Of a stretch of DNA of 64,000 nt, positions 23,905-35,717 are shown piece after piece. Within the stretch, counting starts at the first letter, position 1. Each line of letters starts with the position of its first letter. The translations under genes and the position numbers were made by a program. Origin of the DNA: Orobanche coerulescens (Eukaryota; Streptophyta; Magnoliopsida; Lamiales; Orobanchaceae); contig CM065804.1 in the NCBI GenBank assembly GCA_033398695.1, positions 48,639,501 to 48,703,500 of the forward strand, read 5' to 3'. The notes below the pieces were generated by a model. The model was not told the origin of the DNA and searched no databases. It worked only from the letters and a program-made list of their open reading frames with translations.

Positions 23905-24471
23905 TGGACTGTCGTAAAGAACATTCTTAAGTACTTAAGAAGAACTAGAGATTTGGTTCATACTTACGGTGGTGGAGAACTAAAGGTGATTGGATTCACC
24001 GATTCTGATTTTCAAGGAGACAATGACGACTCTAAGTCGACATCTGGGTATTTGTTCACTCTCAATAGAGGAGCAGTATCTTGAAGAATCTCCAAGCAAA
24101 CCACTACTGCAGATTCCACCTGCCAAGCAGAGTATCAAGCTGCCTCAGAGGCTAGCAAAGAAGCATTTTGGATGCAGAAGTTTATACAAGAACTTCAAGT
24201 GGTGCCTAATGCGGAGTTGCCTATATCACTATTCTGTGATAATGATGGAGCTGTCGCTCAACCCACGGAGCCGAGGGCTCACCACAACACCAAGCATATA
24301 GAGAGAAAGTACCACATCGTTCGAGAGATGGTGGAAAAAAGATATGTTTCATTGCAAAGAGTAGACTCGGAAGACAATGTCTCTGACCCGCTGAGTAAGC
24401 CATTATCTCAGGCTGTCTTGGAAAGACATCTAAAGAACATGGGTATTGGATGCCATGATATGTGGCATTGA
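23905..24471 (+). pseudogene. Element D: copia RNase H end
   Basis: Plus-strand codons from WTVVKNILKYLRRTRD through the RNase H motifs GFTDSDFQGDNDDS, FCDNDGAVA, NTKHIERKYH and DPLSKPLS to the terminal MWH stop. One in-frame TGA at 24082-24084 replaces the tryptophan codon conserved in C (GAVSW). No frameshift is needed. The fragment begins abruptly at 23905 because element O is inserted there; the rest of pol of D is left of the window. Confidence 0.9.
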
Positions 24472-24486
24472 GTGCAAGTGGGAGAT

Positions 24487-24904
24487 TGTTAGGAATATGC
24501 CCTCGAATGCCACTCATGGGATGAGAGAGTAGGGGCATTGTACATGTAATTATGGAATAATTAATAAAAAGGCAATATGATTCATTCACTGTTTATTGTA
24601 TTTCAATTTCATTATTGACTTGTTAAATATTGAAGTGAAGTCCATGTAAATAAATCCAACATTCCATTCTCATTATGGGATAAGAGAAGATGCACTGGAA
24701 GTGTTTAAAGTTTATTTACGTATATCGTTCGCAAGTCAATAAACTTAAATGGGCATTAAGTCTTAATAAGACCTGTATAACTGATGCTAGGACATGTGCA
24801 TGTCTTGATAGCATAGTTATAAGTATATTAGTGGGACCATTATACTCGAACACGACTCATATTCGATTCAGTCACATGGTATTCACTCTCAGAGAGTCGA
24901 TGAC
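24487..24904 (+). repeat. Element D: 3' LTR, first part
   Basis: Follows the PPT AAGTGGGAGATTG and starts TGTTAGGAATATGCCC. Cut at 24904 by element E; ATGAC at 24900-24904 is the duplicated target. Confidence 0.9.
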
Positions 24905-25054
24905 TGTAATACCCGAGATTTCTGATATGTATTTGGAACTTGTGATATTGTAATTGTTGCATTTTGATTTGAGTATTATTCTCCGTATTTCATAATCCGG
25001 TGTTGTTGAGCGCATGATTTCATGAATGTGATTTAAATTGTGATTCTGCGCATA

Positions 25055-25360
25055 TAGCGCACGCTATCGACTAAGTGTAGCGTACGCTAATTTGGATCCG
25101 TAGCGCACGCTGTGCATGAACCTTAGCGCACGCTATACATAGTCAGCATGATTAAGATAGGGTGGTAGGTGAGATCGGCTGAGGATTTCGGTCGGATCAT
25201 GTCGGGATGAACCTGGACGGCTTTCGGGAAAAGCCAAAGTCAACGCGGTAGCGCACGCTAATGATATGAGGATAGCGCACGCTAAACGCTGAGTACAGTG
25301 AAGTCAGAAAGTTTCGTATGGCCGTTAGCGCACGCTATGGATAGGGACTAGCGCGCGCTA
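25055..25360 (+). promoter_or_regulatory. Palindrome array 1 in the 5' LTR of E
   Basis: TAGCGCACGCTA-type palindromes start at 25055, 25078, 25101, 25124 (23-bp steps), then 25249, 25273, and 25326, 25349. The last copy is the perfect TAGCGCGCGCTA. The array ends 12 bp before the TATA box. Confidence 0.85.
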
Positions 25361-25372
25361 ATAACCACTTCC

Positions 25373-25380
25373 TATATATA
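25373..25380 (+). promoter_or_regulatory. Probable TATA box of the 5' LTR of E
   Basis: TATATATA in CTTCCTATATATAGGAC, directly after palindrome array 1; repeated at 32699-32706 in the 3' LTR. Confidence 0.65.
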
Positions 25381-26082
25381 GGACAACTTACTTTTTCATT
25401 ATTCAGATATTTTCACTTCCCTAATCCGAATTTTTGAGCTTAGAGAGTTACTTCCTCCCTCCTCAACCTCTCATATCATCCTCCTAGCACGAGTTTGAAG
25501 ATTGTAGATCTTTGGAGATTGGTGTTCAAGCCCTCGGTGTTGGATTTCCTCAAGTTCCTTCGTGTTCTTCACTACTTTGAGGTAGGTGATTCTTCACCAA
25601 TTTTAGTAGTATTCTGAAGGACATTTTGATCATGTTTTGGGATTATCTAGTCAGTTAAATTCGTAAGTAGTCGAACGTCATGTGTTAGAAGGATATTTTC
25701 GATGTTTCGGTACTTCTTCATCGTACAAACCATTGAACCTTTTTAGTGTTTGAACTCCCAAGCATATTCATGTATCTTCAAAACCGATTATGACCAGTAG
25801 GTAGAGATTATCAAGTTCTTATGTTTTACATGATGGAATCATGCGTTTTGGAACGTAGGATGAATGGAACATAGGATACTTTCTCGAAGATCAAGATGAA
25901 TTATGATATTGTGATGATTATACGTACCCTTGTATCTTGTAGTCATTTAATCCGTAGAGATCTTTCACAAACCGTATGAGCATGATATGCACGGGGATGG
26001 CATGTATTAACACTGAAGATTTCATGAGTTTCATCACCTTTAGCTCAAGTTTTCTGCCCAGTAGTAAACTGCCATGCACAAT

Positions 26083-26297
26083 TAGCGCACGCTAAGATAG
26101 GCATATTAACGTGCACTATCGGGAATGAGTAACGTACGCTACGTTTTGGTGCATAACGTACATTATGTCATCAGTCAGGACAGTCGGCTGATCAGAGAGG
26201 ACTGTCAGTACACAGCTAGCGTACGCTAGACTTGGTCATTTGCGTACATTAACAGGCAGGCTTAGCGCACGTTACATAGAGTACGTAGCGCACGCTA
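26083..26297 (+). promoter_or_regulatory. Palindrome array 2 in the 5' LTR of E
   Basis: Starts at 26083, 26107, 26130, 26154, then 26217, 26240, 26263, 26286 (23-24 bp steps). Cores vary (TAGCGCACGCTA, TAACGTACGCTA, TAGCGTACGCTA, TTGCGTACATTA), so TAGCG- and TTACG-type half-sites occur in one array. Confidence 0.8.
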
Positions 26298-26664
26298 AGT
26301 AGTTCAGGCAGAATTCATTTTTAGAGCTTGTGGCCGTAAACTGGATTGTTAAACATTCGTACGACTTGAGAGGAATTCTTTATTATTTCTTAGGTCTGAG
26401 CCTTGCATAGGGGACGATCGAGGGGCGGTGGCATACGAACGCGTGTCATTTGCTTGAGTATTTCATTCTTGCCATTTCCGAGGCAAGTATCATATGTTGA
26501 GTTTGATTTATATTGGAACTTGATCATGCTTATGGTTTTGTTCATGTTGTCGAATATGAGATTTATTTCTTTAATTTCTCGTGGTATTCGTTGTTAATTG
26601 TTCGTATTGATGAACATATTGAAATGCATATATGTATGCATAATTGATTGGTTTATGGTATAAA

Positions 26665-26860
26665 TGATCCGAGGGGGTCATGAGGATCTATGCTGAGGGC
26701 GCTGGATCGAATGTCCACCATGCGTTGGTCCGACGGGATCATCATGGGGATCTATGCTGAGGGCGCTGGATCGCTGGACGGGTTTTCCACCATGTGTTGG
26801 TCCGACAGGATCATCATGGGGATCTATACCAAGGGCGCTGGATCGCTGGATTACCCTGTA
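26665..26860 (+). repeat. Minisatellite in the 5' LTR of E
   Basis: Three units of about 64-72 bp sharing GGATCTATGCTGAGGGCGCTGG; the core starts at about 26684, 26748 and 26820. Copy in the 3' LTR at about 33988-34175. Homologous to the minisatellite in the LTR of A. Confidence 0.8.
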
Positions 26861-27568
26861 TTGTGTTGATGGAATCGTGAGGATTCACATCGTTGGATTC
26901 CGATGACGGAAGTCCGTTTGCATGTTTTATGATGCACTGATGATTTATGTATTATGATACTTGTACTAGCATTGTTTTGCTAACCCCTTCGGGGGTGGAC
27001 ATTGTTTTGATGTTCAGGTAGCCGAGGAGCGGAGAGGCAACCACAGTATCGATAGGACGATGAAATGGCTCAGTGATGTAGTTGATGTTTATTGTTATTG
27101 TGATTTGTCTTCTTGGTTCACTTTAGTACTCAAGTACGTGTGTTTTAATAATGTCATTTTCGATATGGTTGTATAAGTTAACTCTTTGGATCAATTGAAC
27201 CAGTTCTGTATTTTGAAATTCAGTTGTAAGGTTGAATTATATTTGCATTTCTTTTATTTAGCCTTGTAAATCCTTACTTAAATGGTTTACGGCGCTATAG
27301 TTATTCCGAATATCTCGGGGTGTTACAGAATATGGTATCGGAGCTAAGATTCATGGATATCTTGGCAGTCGGGTTAGTTGGGTCTGTTTACGTTATTTGA
27401 TTATTGGTCGTTTGTAACATCACTGTTGAGCCAGCATCGTCGTGTGGACCGTGGTTGTAAGTTTCCTAATCTCAAATACTACCGTTTTATTTAATTCATG
27501 TTTTGTGAACATTGATGGACTTTCTTTTAGAAAGCTTGCCCTGGATATTGAGTATTTGTGTTTACAGT

Positions 27569-29818
27569 ATGTTGAGAGGAGGTCGTGGACGCGGACGTGG
27601 TCGTGGACGCGGACGCGGACGTGGAAATGCGAGACAGGAAGATTCGGTGTCTACACCAGAAATAACCGCTAGTCGAACGGATTCCCATTCTGGAGGACAA
27701 CAGGGATCAGCAAATAATAATGCAGATCCTAATGTGCCGGGAGTGCTTCAGCAGGTGGTTGCTCAGATAAACCAGTTTGCTCAAGTTGTTGATCGCATGC
27801 AGACGGCGATGGGACAGCAGCATAACGTGGATAATCGGGGAGATAAATGGCTTACAGAGGTGATCAAATTGCATCCTCCAAAATTTGACGGTTCTGCTGA
27901 GACGCTTTCTTGGGATCATTGGCTGAAAGAGTTAGAGAAGATTTTTGCGGGTATTAACTGTCCCAACGACAGAAAGGTTCCGGTCGCCCAGTATCTTTTG
28001 ACGGGGGAGGCTTTCGACTGGTGGAAGGCCATTCGACCTGGGGAGCATAATGTCGACTGGACGGACGTCAAATTAATGATGGAAGCGCAGTATTGTCCTC
28101 GCCCAGTTAGAGAGGCCCGAGTCCGGGAGTTTTTCTCACCACAAAATTCAGAAGCATCTGTGACATACGTGATTAAGACTTTTAATCACCAGTTGACTTA
28201 TGTGCGCCACATGGTCAGGACCGAGGCAGAGAGGATTTTTCATTTTGACATGCGAATGAAGCCTGAAATTCAGCAGTATATGTCCGGATTTGAATGCACC
28301 ACCTTGCGACAGTATCAGGATAAAGCACTGGCCTATGATATGAAAGAGGCGGCAGTAGAAAAGTCAACGGAAGCAAAGAAACAGAAGGTGTCTGGCAACT
28401 TCACGGAGAATAAGAGTAGTGGGCCTCGCAGGGGCCAGTCCTCTTTTCATTCATCCAGGAGGCCTCCGCATCCTTCTCGAGGTGGAAAGAAGTTCCGGGA
28501 AGCACCAACCGTTTCAGATGCAGGGAAGAAATGTTATAACTGTGGCAAAGCGGGGCATGTTCGACGTGACTGTTTCGCGCCTGCTGTGACCTGTTTCGAG
28601 TGTGGACAGGAAGGGCATCGCACAACATTTTGTGTAAATGCGACTCGATCTTTTGGTACTCGCACTCCTGTACCGGTTCCGAAGAACACTAGTGTAAACC
28701 AGATGCAGCAAAGCGGTTTCCAGCAGCAGAATGTTGGGAAAAGAGAGGCATCCAGCGCTGGGTCCGTTCCTCTGCGTATTTACGAGATGAAGAAGTCAGA
28801 CGATCAGAACACAGATGTTGCATCAGGTACGATTCAGATCCTTTTGCAACCAGTTAATGTCTTATTCGATTCAGGAGCTACGCATTCTTTTATATCTTTG
28901 AACAGTGTTAATCGTTTGAAAATCTCGTGCTTGTATGATTGTGAACCTTATGTTGTGGGATTATCGAGCGGAGAGAAAATTATGGGAACCCTAGAAACTA
29001 TAGATTTTCCAGTGTCTATAAGAGGGAGAGATTGGCCATCGAATCTTATTGTAGTGGACATCTACGGTGACGATTTAATTCTCGGAGATGATTGGCTCAA
29101 CCGTTATGGAGCTATTCTGAATTACCGAAAGAGAGTCATTTCTATCATTGCTGATGACGGATCTGAACACTTATTCCGAGGATGGAGACCGGGAAGCTCG
29201 GGAAAATTGATCAAAGCAATGAAAGCCGTGAAATTACTGAAGCAGGGATGTCATGGACTTTGGTGCTATGTCATGAGGAAAGAGGAAGGAGTAGAGCTCT
29301 CATCTAATTCAGTTGTGAATGAGTTCTCAGATGTATTTCCTGACGAACTACCTGGGTTACCTCCGCAAAGAGAAGTGGAGTTCACTATCGAATTAGAGCC
29401 TGGAGCCACTCCTATTTCCAGAGCACCATACCGCATGGCGCCAACCGAGATGTATGAACTAAAGAAGCAACTGGAGGAATTATTACAGAAGGGTTATATT
29501 CAACCTAGCGTTTCTCCTTGGGGAGCGCCCGTTCTCTTTGTCCGGAAGAAAGACGGATCCCTCCGACTGTGTATTGATTACAGGGAGATCAACAAAGTGA
29601 CGATCAAGAATAAGTATCCTATACCTCGGATCGACGACTTGTTTGATCAACTGCAAGGGGCAAGGGTATTCTCGAATATTGACTTGCGATCAGGATACCA
29701 TCAGTTGAGAATTATGGAATCGGATATACCGAAATCTGCTTTCAGATCCCGGTACGGGCATTATGAATTTGTAGTGATGCCATTTGTACTTACTAATGCT
29801 CCTGCGGTATTCATGTAA
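27569..29818 (+). pseudogene. Element E: gag, protease and N-terminal reverse transcriptase
   Basis: The chosen start is [14 protein letters not shown] (27569), since related element K also starts [10 protein letters not shown]. The open frame itself extends to 27512. The arginine-glycine run is coded by a GGACGC-like repeat. The gag domain follows ([20 protein letters not shown], about residues 90-300). Two intact CCHC knuckles begin near residues 322 ([14 protein letters not shown]) and 342 ([14 protein letters not shown]). The protease has [10 protein letters not shown] near 434. RT motifs [12 protein letters not shown] and [12 protein letters not shown] follow. A TAA at 29816-29818 interrupts RT just after NAPAVFM. 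Confidence 0.92.
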
Positions 29819-30600
29819 TTGATGAATCGGGTATTCTTAGAACACTTGGATAAATTTGTGGTCGTCTTCATTGATGACATCTTGATATATTCGAAAGACA
29901 CAGAGGAGCATGTCGAGCATTTGCGTGTGGTTTTAAGCACCTTGAGGAAGGAAAGCTCTATGCGAAGCTTTCTAAATGCGAGTTCTGTCTTAGGGAAGTA
30001 ACTTTCCTTGGGCATGTGATATCAGCTGACGGAGTTCAGGTGGACCCGAAGAAAGTCGAAGCAATCTTGGAATGGGAAGCTCCTAATAATGTGAAAGAAG
30101 TCCGGAGTTTCTTGGGACTTGCTGGATATTATCGCCGTTTTGTAGAGGGATTTTCCAAAATTGCTCGTCCGCTCACTCAGCTATTAAAGAAAACTCAAAA
30201 GTTCACGTGGGATGAGAAATGCCAAGCTGGTTTTGACGAACTTAAGAGGAGACTGACGACAACACCTATAGCATTACCAGATGGAACTGATGGATTCATG
30301 GTATACAGCGACGCTTCAAATCAAGGTCTGGGATGTGTGTTGATGCAAAAAGATAAGTTGATTGCCTATGCTTCTCGGCAGTTGAAACCGTACGAGGTTA
30401 ATTACCCGACTCATGATCTGGAGCTAGCAGTTGTGGTCTTTGCCTTGAAAATTTGGAGACATTATTTGTACGGCACTCACTGCCAAATCTTTACAGAGCC
30501 TCAAGTACATTTTCAGTCAGAAAGAATTAAACATGAGGCAGAGAAGGTGGCTGGAATTGATCAAGGATTACGACTTGGAAATTCTCTATCATCCGGGTAA
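29819..30600 (+). pseudogene. Element E: reverse transcriptase C-half and RNase H
   Basis: The first frame continues in phase from the stop and holds the catalytic [10 protein letters not shown] near 29875. A one-base loss near 29950 moves the reading to the frame at 30016-30600. That frame has [17 protein letters not shown], the RNase H start [13 protein letters not shown] and the [22 protein letters not shown] segment. Near 30495-30530 the frame shifts again. RT copies element RNA to DNA; RNase H removes the RNA strand. Confidence 0.9.
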
Positions 30601-31075
30601 AGCAAACGTAGTAGCCGATGCATTGAGCCGTAAACCTATTTCTCTTCGAGTATTGGAAGTACTTACATCCCAAACCAGCATTCAACGGGAACTGATCCAC
30701 GAAGGGATTGAAGTATGGGCACCAGGAATCTAAGGGAAACTATATGTGATGGAACTGACTTCATCACTAGTCGAGGAGATCAAATCTAAGCAGTTGAACG
30801 ATTCTCTAATCCTTCAGTTATGTGACGAAGTAAAGAAAGGAAAGGCCCCAGGATTCGTGATACAAGATGATGGATTTCTGAGATTTCAGAGTCGACTTTG
30901 CATTCCCGATGCTGATGATTTGAGACGGACAATTCTGAAGGAAGCTCATAGCGCGCCTTATTCTATTCACCCGGGCAGCAGTAAGATGTATAAGGATCTA
31001 AAACAAAACTTATGGTGGGGGAATATGAAGAAGGACGTAGCAGAATATGTTTCAAAGTGTTTGACTTGTCAATAG
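30533..31075 (+). pseudogene. Element E: RNase H end and integrase zinc-binding region
   Basis: Carries [20 protein letters not shown] and [10 protein letters not shown] (end of RNase H), then an in-frame TAA at 30731-30733. In the same frame follows the integrase HHCC region, from HSAPYSIHPGSSKMYKDL to CLTC. A TAG at 31073-31075 follows TCQ. Both stops are single-codon events in one continuous phase. Confidence 0.88.
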
Positions 31076-31105
31076 GTTAAGATTGAACATCAGCGACCTG
31101 CCGGA

Positions 31106-31730
31106 ATGTTAAAGCCACTTCCGATCCCTGAGTGGAAGTGGGAGGACATCTCGATGGATTTCATCACCAGTATGTCAAGGACCAAGACGGGAATGAACAT
31201 GATTTGGGTTGTAGTTGATCGACTAACCAAGTCGGCTCACTTCCTAGGAATTAAAGATACTTGGGGACCCGAGAGATTGGCGCGAGTATTTATTGCAGAG
31301 ATAGGCAAATTACATGGGACACCGAAGACCATTATTTCATATCGAGATAGTCGTTTCGTGTCGCACTTCTGTAAGGCAGTTCACAGGGCTTTGGGGACCG
31401 AGCTAAACTTTAGCATGGCTTATCATCCTCAGACGGACGGTCAGTCCGAAAGGACTATACAAATAGTAGAAGACATGCTTAGAGCTTGTGCTTTGGATTG
31501 GTCAACTGATTGGGAAGTTCATTTGCCGTTGATTGAATTCACCTACAATAATAGTTGGCATGCTTCTATTAAGATGGCACCATTTGAAGCTTTGTACAGG
31601 AGAAGATGCCGATCACCCATGTGCTGGGATGATTCTTCGGATTTGATCGGGACGGAACCAGAATTGATAGTTCAGACTCAAGAGAAGATAGCTTTGATTC
31701 GAGAAAGACTGTTGACTGCCCGCAGTCGGC
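31106..31730 (+). pseudogene. Element E: integrase core with a changed catalytic position
   Basis: The core holds VVVDRLTKSAHFL (first aspartate), IISYRDSRFVSHF, and HPQTDGQSERTIQ (glutamate). In gypsy integrases the middle segment normally reads SDR; here codon 31340-31342 is TAT, giving tyrosine for the expected catalytic aspartate. That would inactivate strand transfer even without the stops. The core continues LIEFTYNNSWHAS and EALYRRRCRSPMCW. A frameshift near 31735 leads into the next frame. Confidence 0.88.
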
Positions 31731-32195
31731 GTGTCTTATGCAGACGTACGTCGTCGCCCTCTAGAGTTCGACATTGGGGACCACGTACTATTGAAGGTGT
31801 CTCCTACACGAGGAATTTTCCATTTTGGGAGGAAAGGCAAGCTAAGTCCGAGATATATCGGACCATTCGAGATCCTCGAGAGAGTTAGAGATTTAGCATA
31901 CAGGTTGGCCTTACCGCCATCGCTGAGTCACGTTCACAATGTGTTTCACGTATCCCAACTGCGGAGGTATGTACCGGATCCTAGTCATATCATTGAGTTC
32001 GATGAGATTGAGATAGCGAATGACGGCACCTTCGAAGAGAGACCAATCAAGATACTTGAGAGTCGGATCAAACAATTGAGGAATAAACCAATACACTTGG
32101 TTAAAGTACAATGGTCACGACACGGAGTTGAAGAGGCCACTTGGGAAACGGAGGACAGTATGAAGACTAGATATCCAGAGTTGTTTTCATCTTAA
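31731..32195 (+). pseudogene. Element E: integrase C-terminus and chromodomain
   Basis: A 154-codon frame homologous to 7351-7881 of B. It holds FDIGDHVLLKVSPTRGIFHF, PRYIGPFEILERV, LSHVHNVFHVSQLRRY, then the chromodomain (IKILESRIKQLRNK...WSRHGVEEATWETED), ending LFSS. The stop is followed by TTTCGGGACAAAAC and the purine-rich tract at the edge of the 3' LTR, which confirms the natural C-terminus. Confidence 0.9.
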
Positions 32196-32230
32196 GTTTC
32201 GGGACAAAACTTCTTTTTAGGGAGGAAGGA

Positions 32231-34647
32231 TGTAATACCCGAGATTTCTGATATGTATTTGGAACTTGTGATATTGTAATTGTTGCATTTTGATCTGAGT
32301 ATTATTCTCCGTATTTCATAATCCGGTGTTGTTGAGCGCATGATTTCATGAATGTGATTTAAATTGTGATTCTGCGCATGTAGCGCACGCTATCGACTAA
32401 GTGTAGCGTATGCTAATTTGGATCCGTAGCGCACGCTGTGCATGAACCTTAGCGCACGCTATACGTAGTCAGCATGATTAAGACAGGGTGGTAGGTGAGA
32501 TCGGCTGAGGATTTCGATCGGATCATGTCGGGATGAACCTGGACGGCTTTCCGGAAAAGCCAAAGTCAATGCGGTAGCGCACGCTAATGATATGAGGATA
32601 GCGCACGCTAAACGCTGAGTACAGTGAAGTCAGTAAGTTTCGTATGGCCGTTAGCGCATGCTATGGATAGGGACTAGCGCACGCTAATAACCACTTCCTA
32701 TATATAGGACAGCTTACTTTTCATTATTCAGATATTTTCACTTCCCTAATCCGAATTTTTGAGCTTAGAGAGTTACTTCCTCCCTCCTCAACCTCTCATA
32801 TCATCCTCCTAGCACGAGTTTGAAGATTGTAGATCTTTGTAGATTGGTGTTCAAGCCCTCGGTGTTGGATTTCCTCAAGTTCCTTCGTGTTCTTCGCTAC
32901 TTTGAGGTAGGTGATTCTTCACCAATTTTAGTAGTATTCTGAAGGACATTTTGATCATGTTTTGGGATTATCTAGTCAGTTAAATTCGTAAGTAGTCGAA
33001 CGTCATGTGTTAGAAGGATATTTTCGATGTTTCGGTACTTTTTCATCGTATAAACCATTGAACCTTTTTAGTGTTTGAACTCCCAAGCATATTCATGTAT
33101 CTTCAAAACCGATTATGACCAGTAGGTAGAGATTATCAAGTTCTTATGTTTTACATGATGGAATCATGCCTTTTGGAACGTAGGATGAATGGAACTTAGG
33201 ATACTTTCTCAAAGATCAAGATGAATTATGATATTGTGATGATTATACGTACCCTTGTATCTTGTAGTCATTTAATCCGTAGAGATATTTCACAAACCGT
33301 ATGAGCATGATATGCACGGGGATGGCATGTATTAACACTGAAGATTTCATGAGTTTCACCACCTTTAGCTCAAGTTTTCTGCCCAGTAGTAAACTGCCAT
33401 GCACAGTTAGCGCACGCTAAGATAGGCATATTAACGTGCACTATCGGGAATGAGTAACGTAAGCTACGTTTGATGCGTAACATACGTTATGTCATCGAGC
33501 GGAGACATGGTGATCGAGAGGATCACAAGATACAGCTAGCGTACGCTAGACTTGGTCATTTGCGTACGTTAACAGGCAGGCTTAGCGCACGTTACGTAGA
33601 GTACGTAGCGCACGCTAAGTAGTTCAGGCAGAATTCATTTTTAGAGCTTGCGGCCGTAAACTGGATTGTTAAACATTCGTACGACTTGAGAGCAATTCTT
33701 TATTATTTCTTAGGTACGAGCCTTGCATAGGGGACGATCGAGGGGCGGTGGCATACGGACGCATGTCATTTGTTGGAGTATTTCATTCTTGCCATTTCCG
33801 AGGCAAGTATCATATGTTGAGTTTGATTTATATTGGAACTTGATCATGCTTATGGTTTTGTTCATGTTGTCAAATATGAGATTTATTTCTTTAATTTCTC
33901 GTGGTATTCGTTGTTAATTGTTCGTATTGATGAACATATTGAAATGCATATATGTATGCATAATTGATTAGTTTATGGTATGAATGATCCGAGGGGGTCA
34001 TGAGGATCTATGCTGAGGGCGCTGGATCGAATGTCCACCATGCGTTGGTCCGACGGGATCATCATGGGGATCTATGCTGAGGGCGCTGGATCGCTAGACG
34101 GGTTTTCCACCATGCGTTGGTCCGACGGGATCATCATGGGGATCTATACCAAGGGCGCTGGATCGCTGGATTACCCTGTATCGTGTTGATGGAATCTTGA
34201 GGATTCACATCGTTGGATTCTGATGACGGAAGTCCGTTTGCATGTTTTATGATGCACTGATGATTTATGTATTATGATACTTGTACTAGCATTGTTTTGC
34301 TAACCCCTTCGGGGGTGGACATTGTTTTGATGTTCAGGTAGCCGAGGAGCGGGGAGGCAACCACAGTACCGACAGGACGATGAAATGGCTCAGTAATGTG
34401 GTTGATGTTTATTGTTATTGTGATTTGTCTTCTTGGTTCACTTTAGTACTCGAGTACGTGTGTTTTAATAATGTCATTTTCGATATGGTTGTATAAGTTA
34501 ACTCTTTGGATCAATTGAACCAGTTCTGTATTTTGAACTTCAGTTGTAAGGTTGAATTATATTTACATTTCTTTTATTTAGCCTTGTAAATCCTTACTTA
34601 AAGGGTTTACGGCGCTGTAATTATTCCGAGTATCTCGGGGTGTTAGA
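32231..34647 (+). repeat. Element E: 3' LTR
   Basis: TGTAATACCC...GGTGTTAGA, 2417 bp; the terminal TTACA has become TTAGA. Array 1 is at 32381-32686, TATA at 32699-32706, array 2 at 33408-33617. ATGAC duplication follows at 34648-34652. Confidence 0.95.
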
Positions 34648-34652
34648 ATGAC

Positions 34653-35686
34653 GAATCGAAAGGTTGTGATAATATATGTGGACCTTTGACTTGAGGGTTC
34701 AGTAGAAGATGTGCCTGTGACGTTTAGTTTGTCATTAGAGTAGTTAGACTCAATTGCTTAATTGCTGAGTCAACCTCGAAGTGCGGATGATACGGTCAGG
34801 TAGCAGTCTTTACTGTATGCCAAGAAATGATTCTATCCCCTGTTAGTGAGCAGGTGAATGTCCTATACGGTTAATGGCAAATAAGATCATAAGTCTTTGG
34901 CCAAAGCATTCTGATATAGTCGTATTACATACATTATTAATCAGTTGGTCTTGATTTGCATTAACACATGTATAGAGTCTAGTCAACAGTAGGATTTGAC
35001 TTTACCGTGACCCGAAGACTTGACCGGGACATCTGATGAAAGGTCTATACGTATGTTGTATTCACGACATAATAGTTTTGGAATGATCCATTCATTCGTT
35101 CTCAATTGGGGTTTACAGTGCTGCCCGCTAGGCTGGCTAAGTGCTGCCCGCACTCGTTGGTTCCTCCCAATGCCAGCTGAGACGGACCTATGGAGTCGCG
35201 CATCAGGAGCGTTGACGGATAAATGTGAATTTATTATCTCTCTATTAATATTAGATATTGGATATCTAATTTATGACTTATTGGATAAATCAAATAGCGG
35301 TCTTATGAATTAAAATTAAGTTACCGGGTAATTAATTTAATTCATAAATTATATTTCTTAGAGAAATATATTTGTATTTGATATATTTAATTAATTAGAT
35401 TAATTAATTTATATAAATACATTGGAGATTAAATGGAGTGTATTTAATGGAGTCGTTTGACGAACGTCCGGTAGACGAGCCGAGTGGCTCAGCTCGTTTC
35501 TAGGAAGCTTCCTTGGGCTGCCCCACCTCTCCCCACCTCACATGGCTTGGTCATGTTTTAACATGCTGTGTTGTGTGTTTGATTGAGATAAGATTCCATC
35601 TTGTTTTTTCTATCTCAATTATGAGTTATATGAGTTGTTATATATATCTATATTACAACTAACTCATGTGTGATGAAAGACTTTAA

Positions 35687-35717
<31 letters not shown>

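Larger units (their letters stand above)
24905..27327 (+). repeat. Element E: 5' LTR
   Basis: TGTAATACCC...GGTGTTACA, 2423 bp. Contains array 1, a TATA box, array 2 and the minisatellite (26665-26860), in the same order as the LTR of A. Confidence 0.95.
24905..34647 (+). mobile_element. Element E: full-length chromodomain gypsy element, 9.7 kb
   Basis: 5' LTR 24905-27327, primer site TGGTATCGGAGC 27333-27344, gag-pol 27569-32195, purine-rich tract about 32218-32230, 3' LTR 32231-34647. Flanked by ATGAC at 24900-24904 and 34648-34652. Domain order (gag, double zinc knuckle, protease, RT, RNase H, integrase, chromodomain) is that of a Tekay/Del-type chromovirus. The two LTRs are nearly identical, so the insertion is recent compared with neighbours, yet the coding frame carries several stops and frameshifts. 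Confidence 0.95.

Noticed and set aside
26403..26597. 64-codon frame repeated in both LTRs of E (also 33723-33917)
   Set aside because: Repetition follows from LTR duplication; no domain and no independent support.
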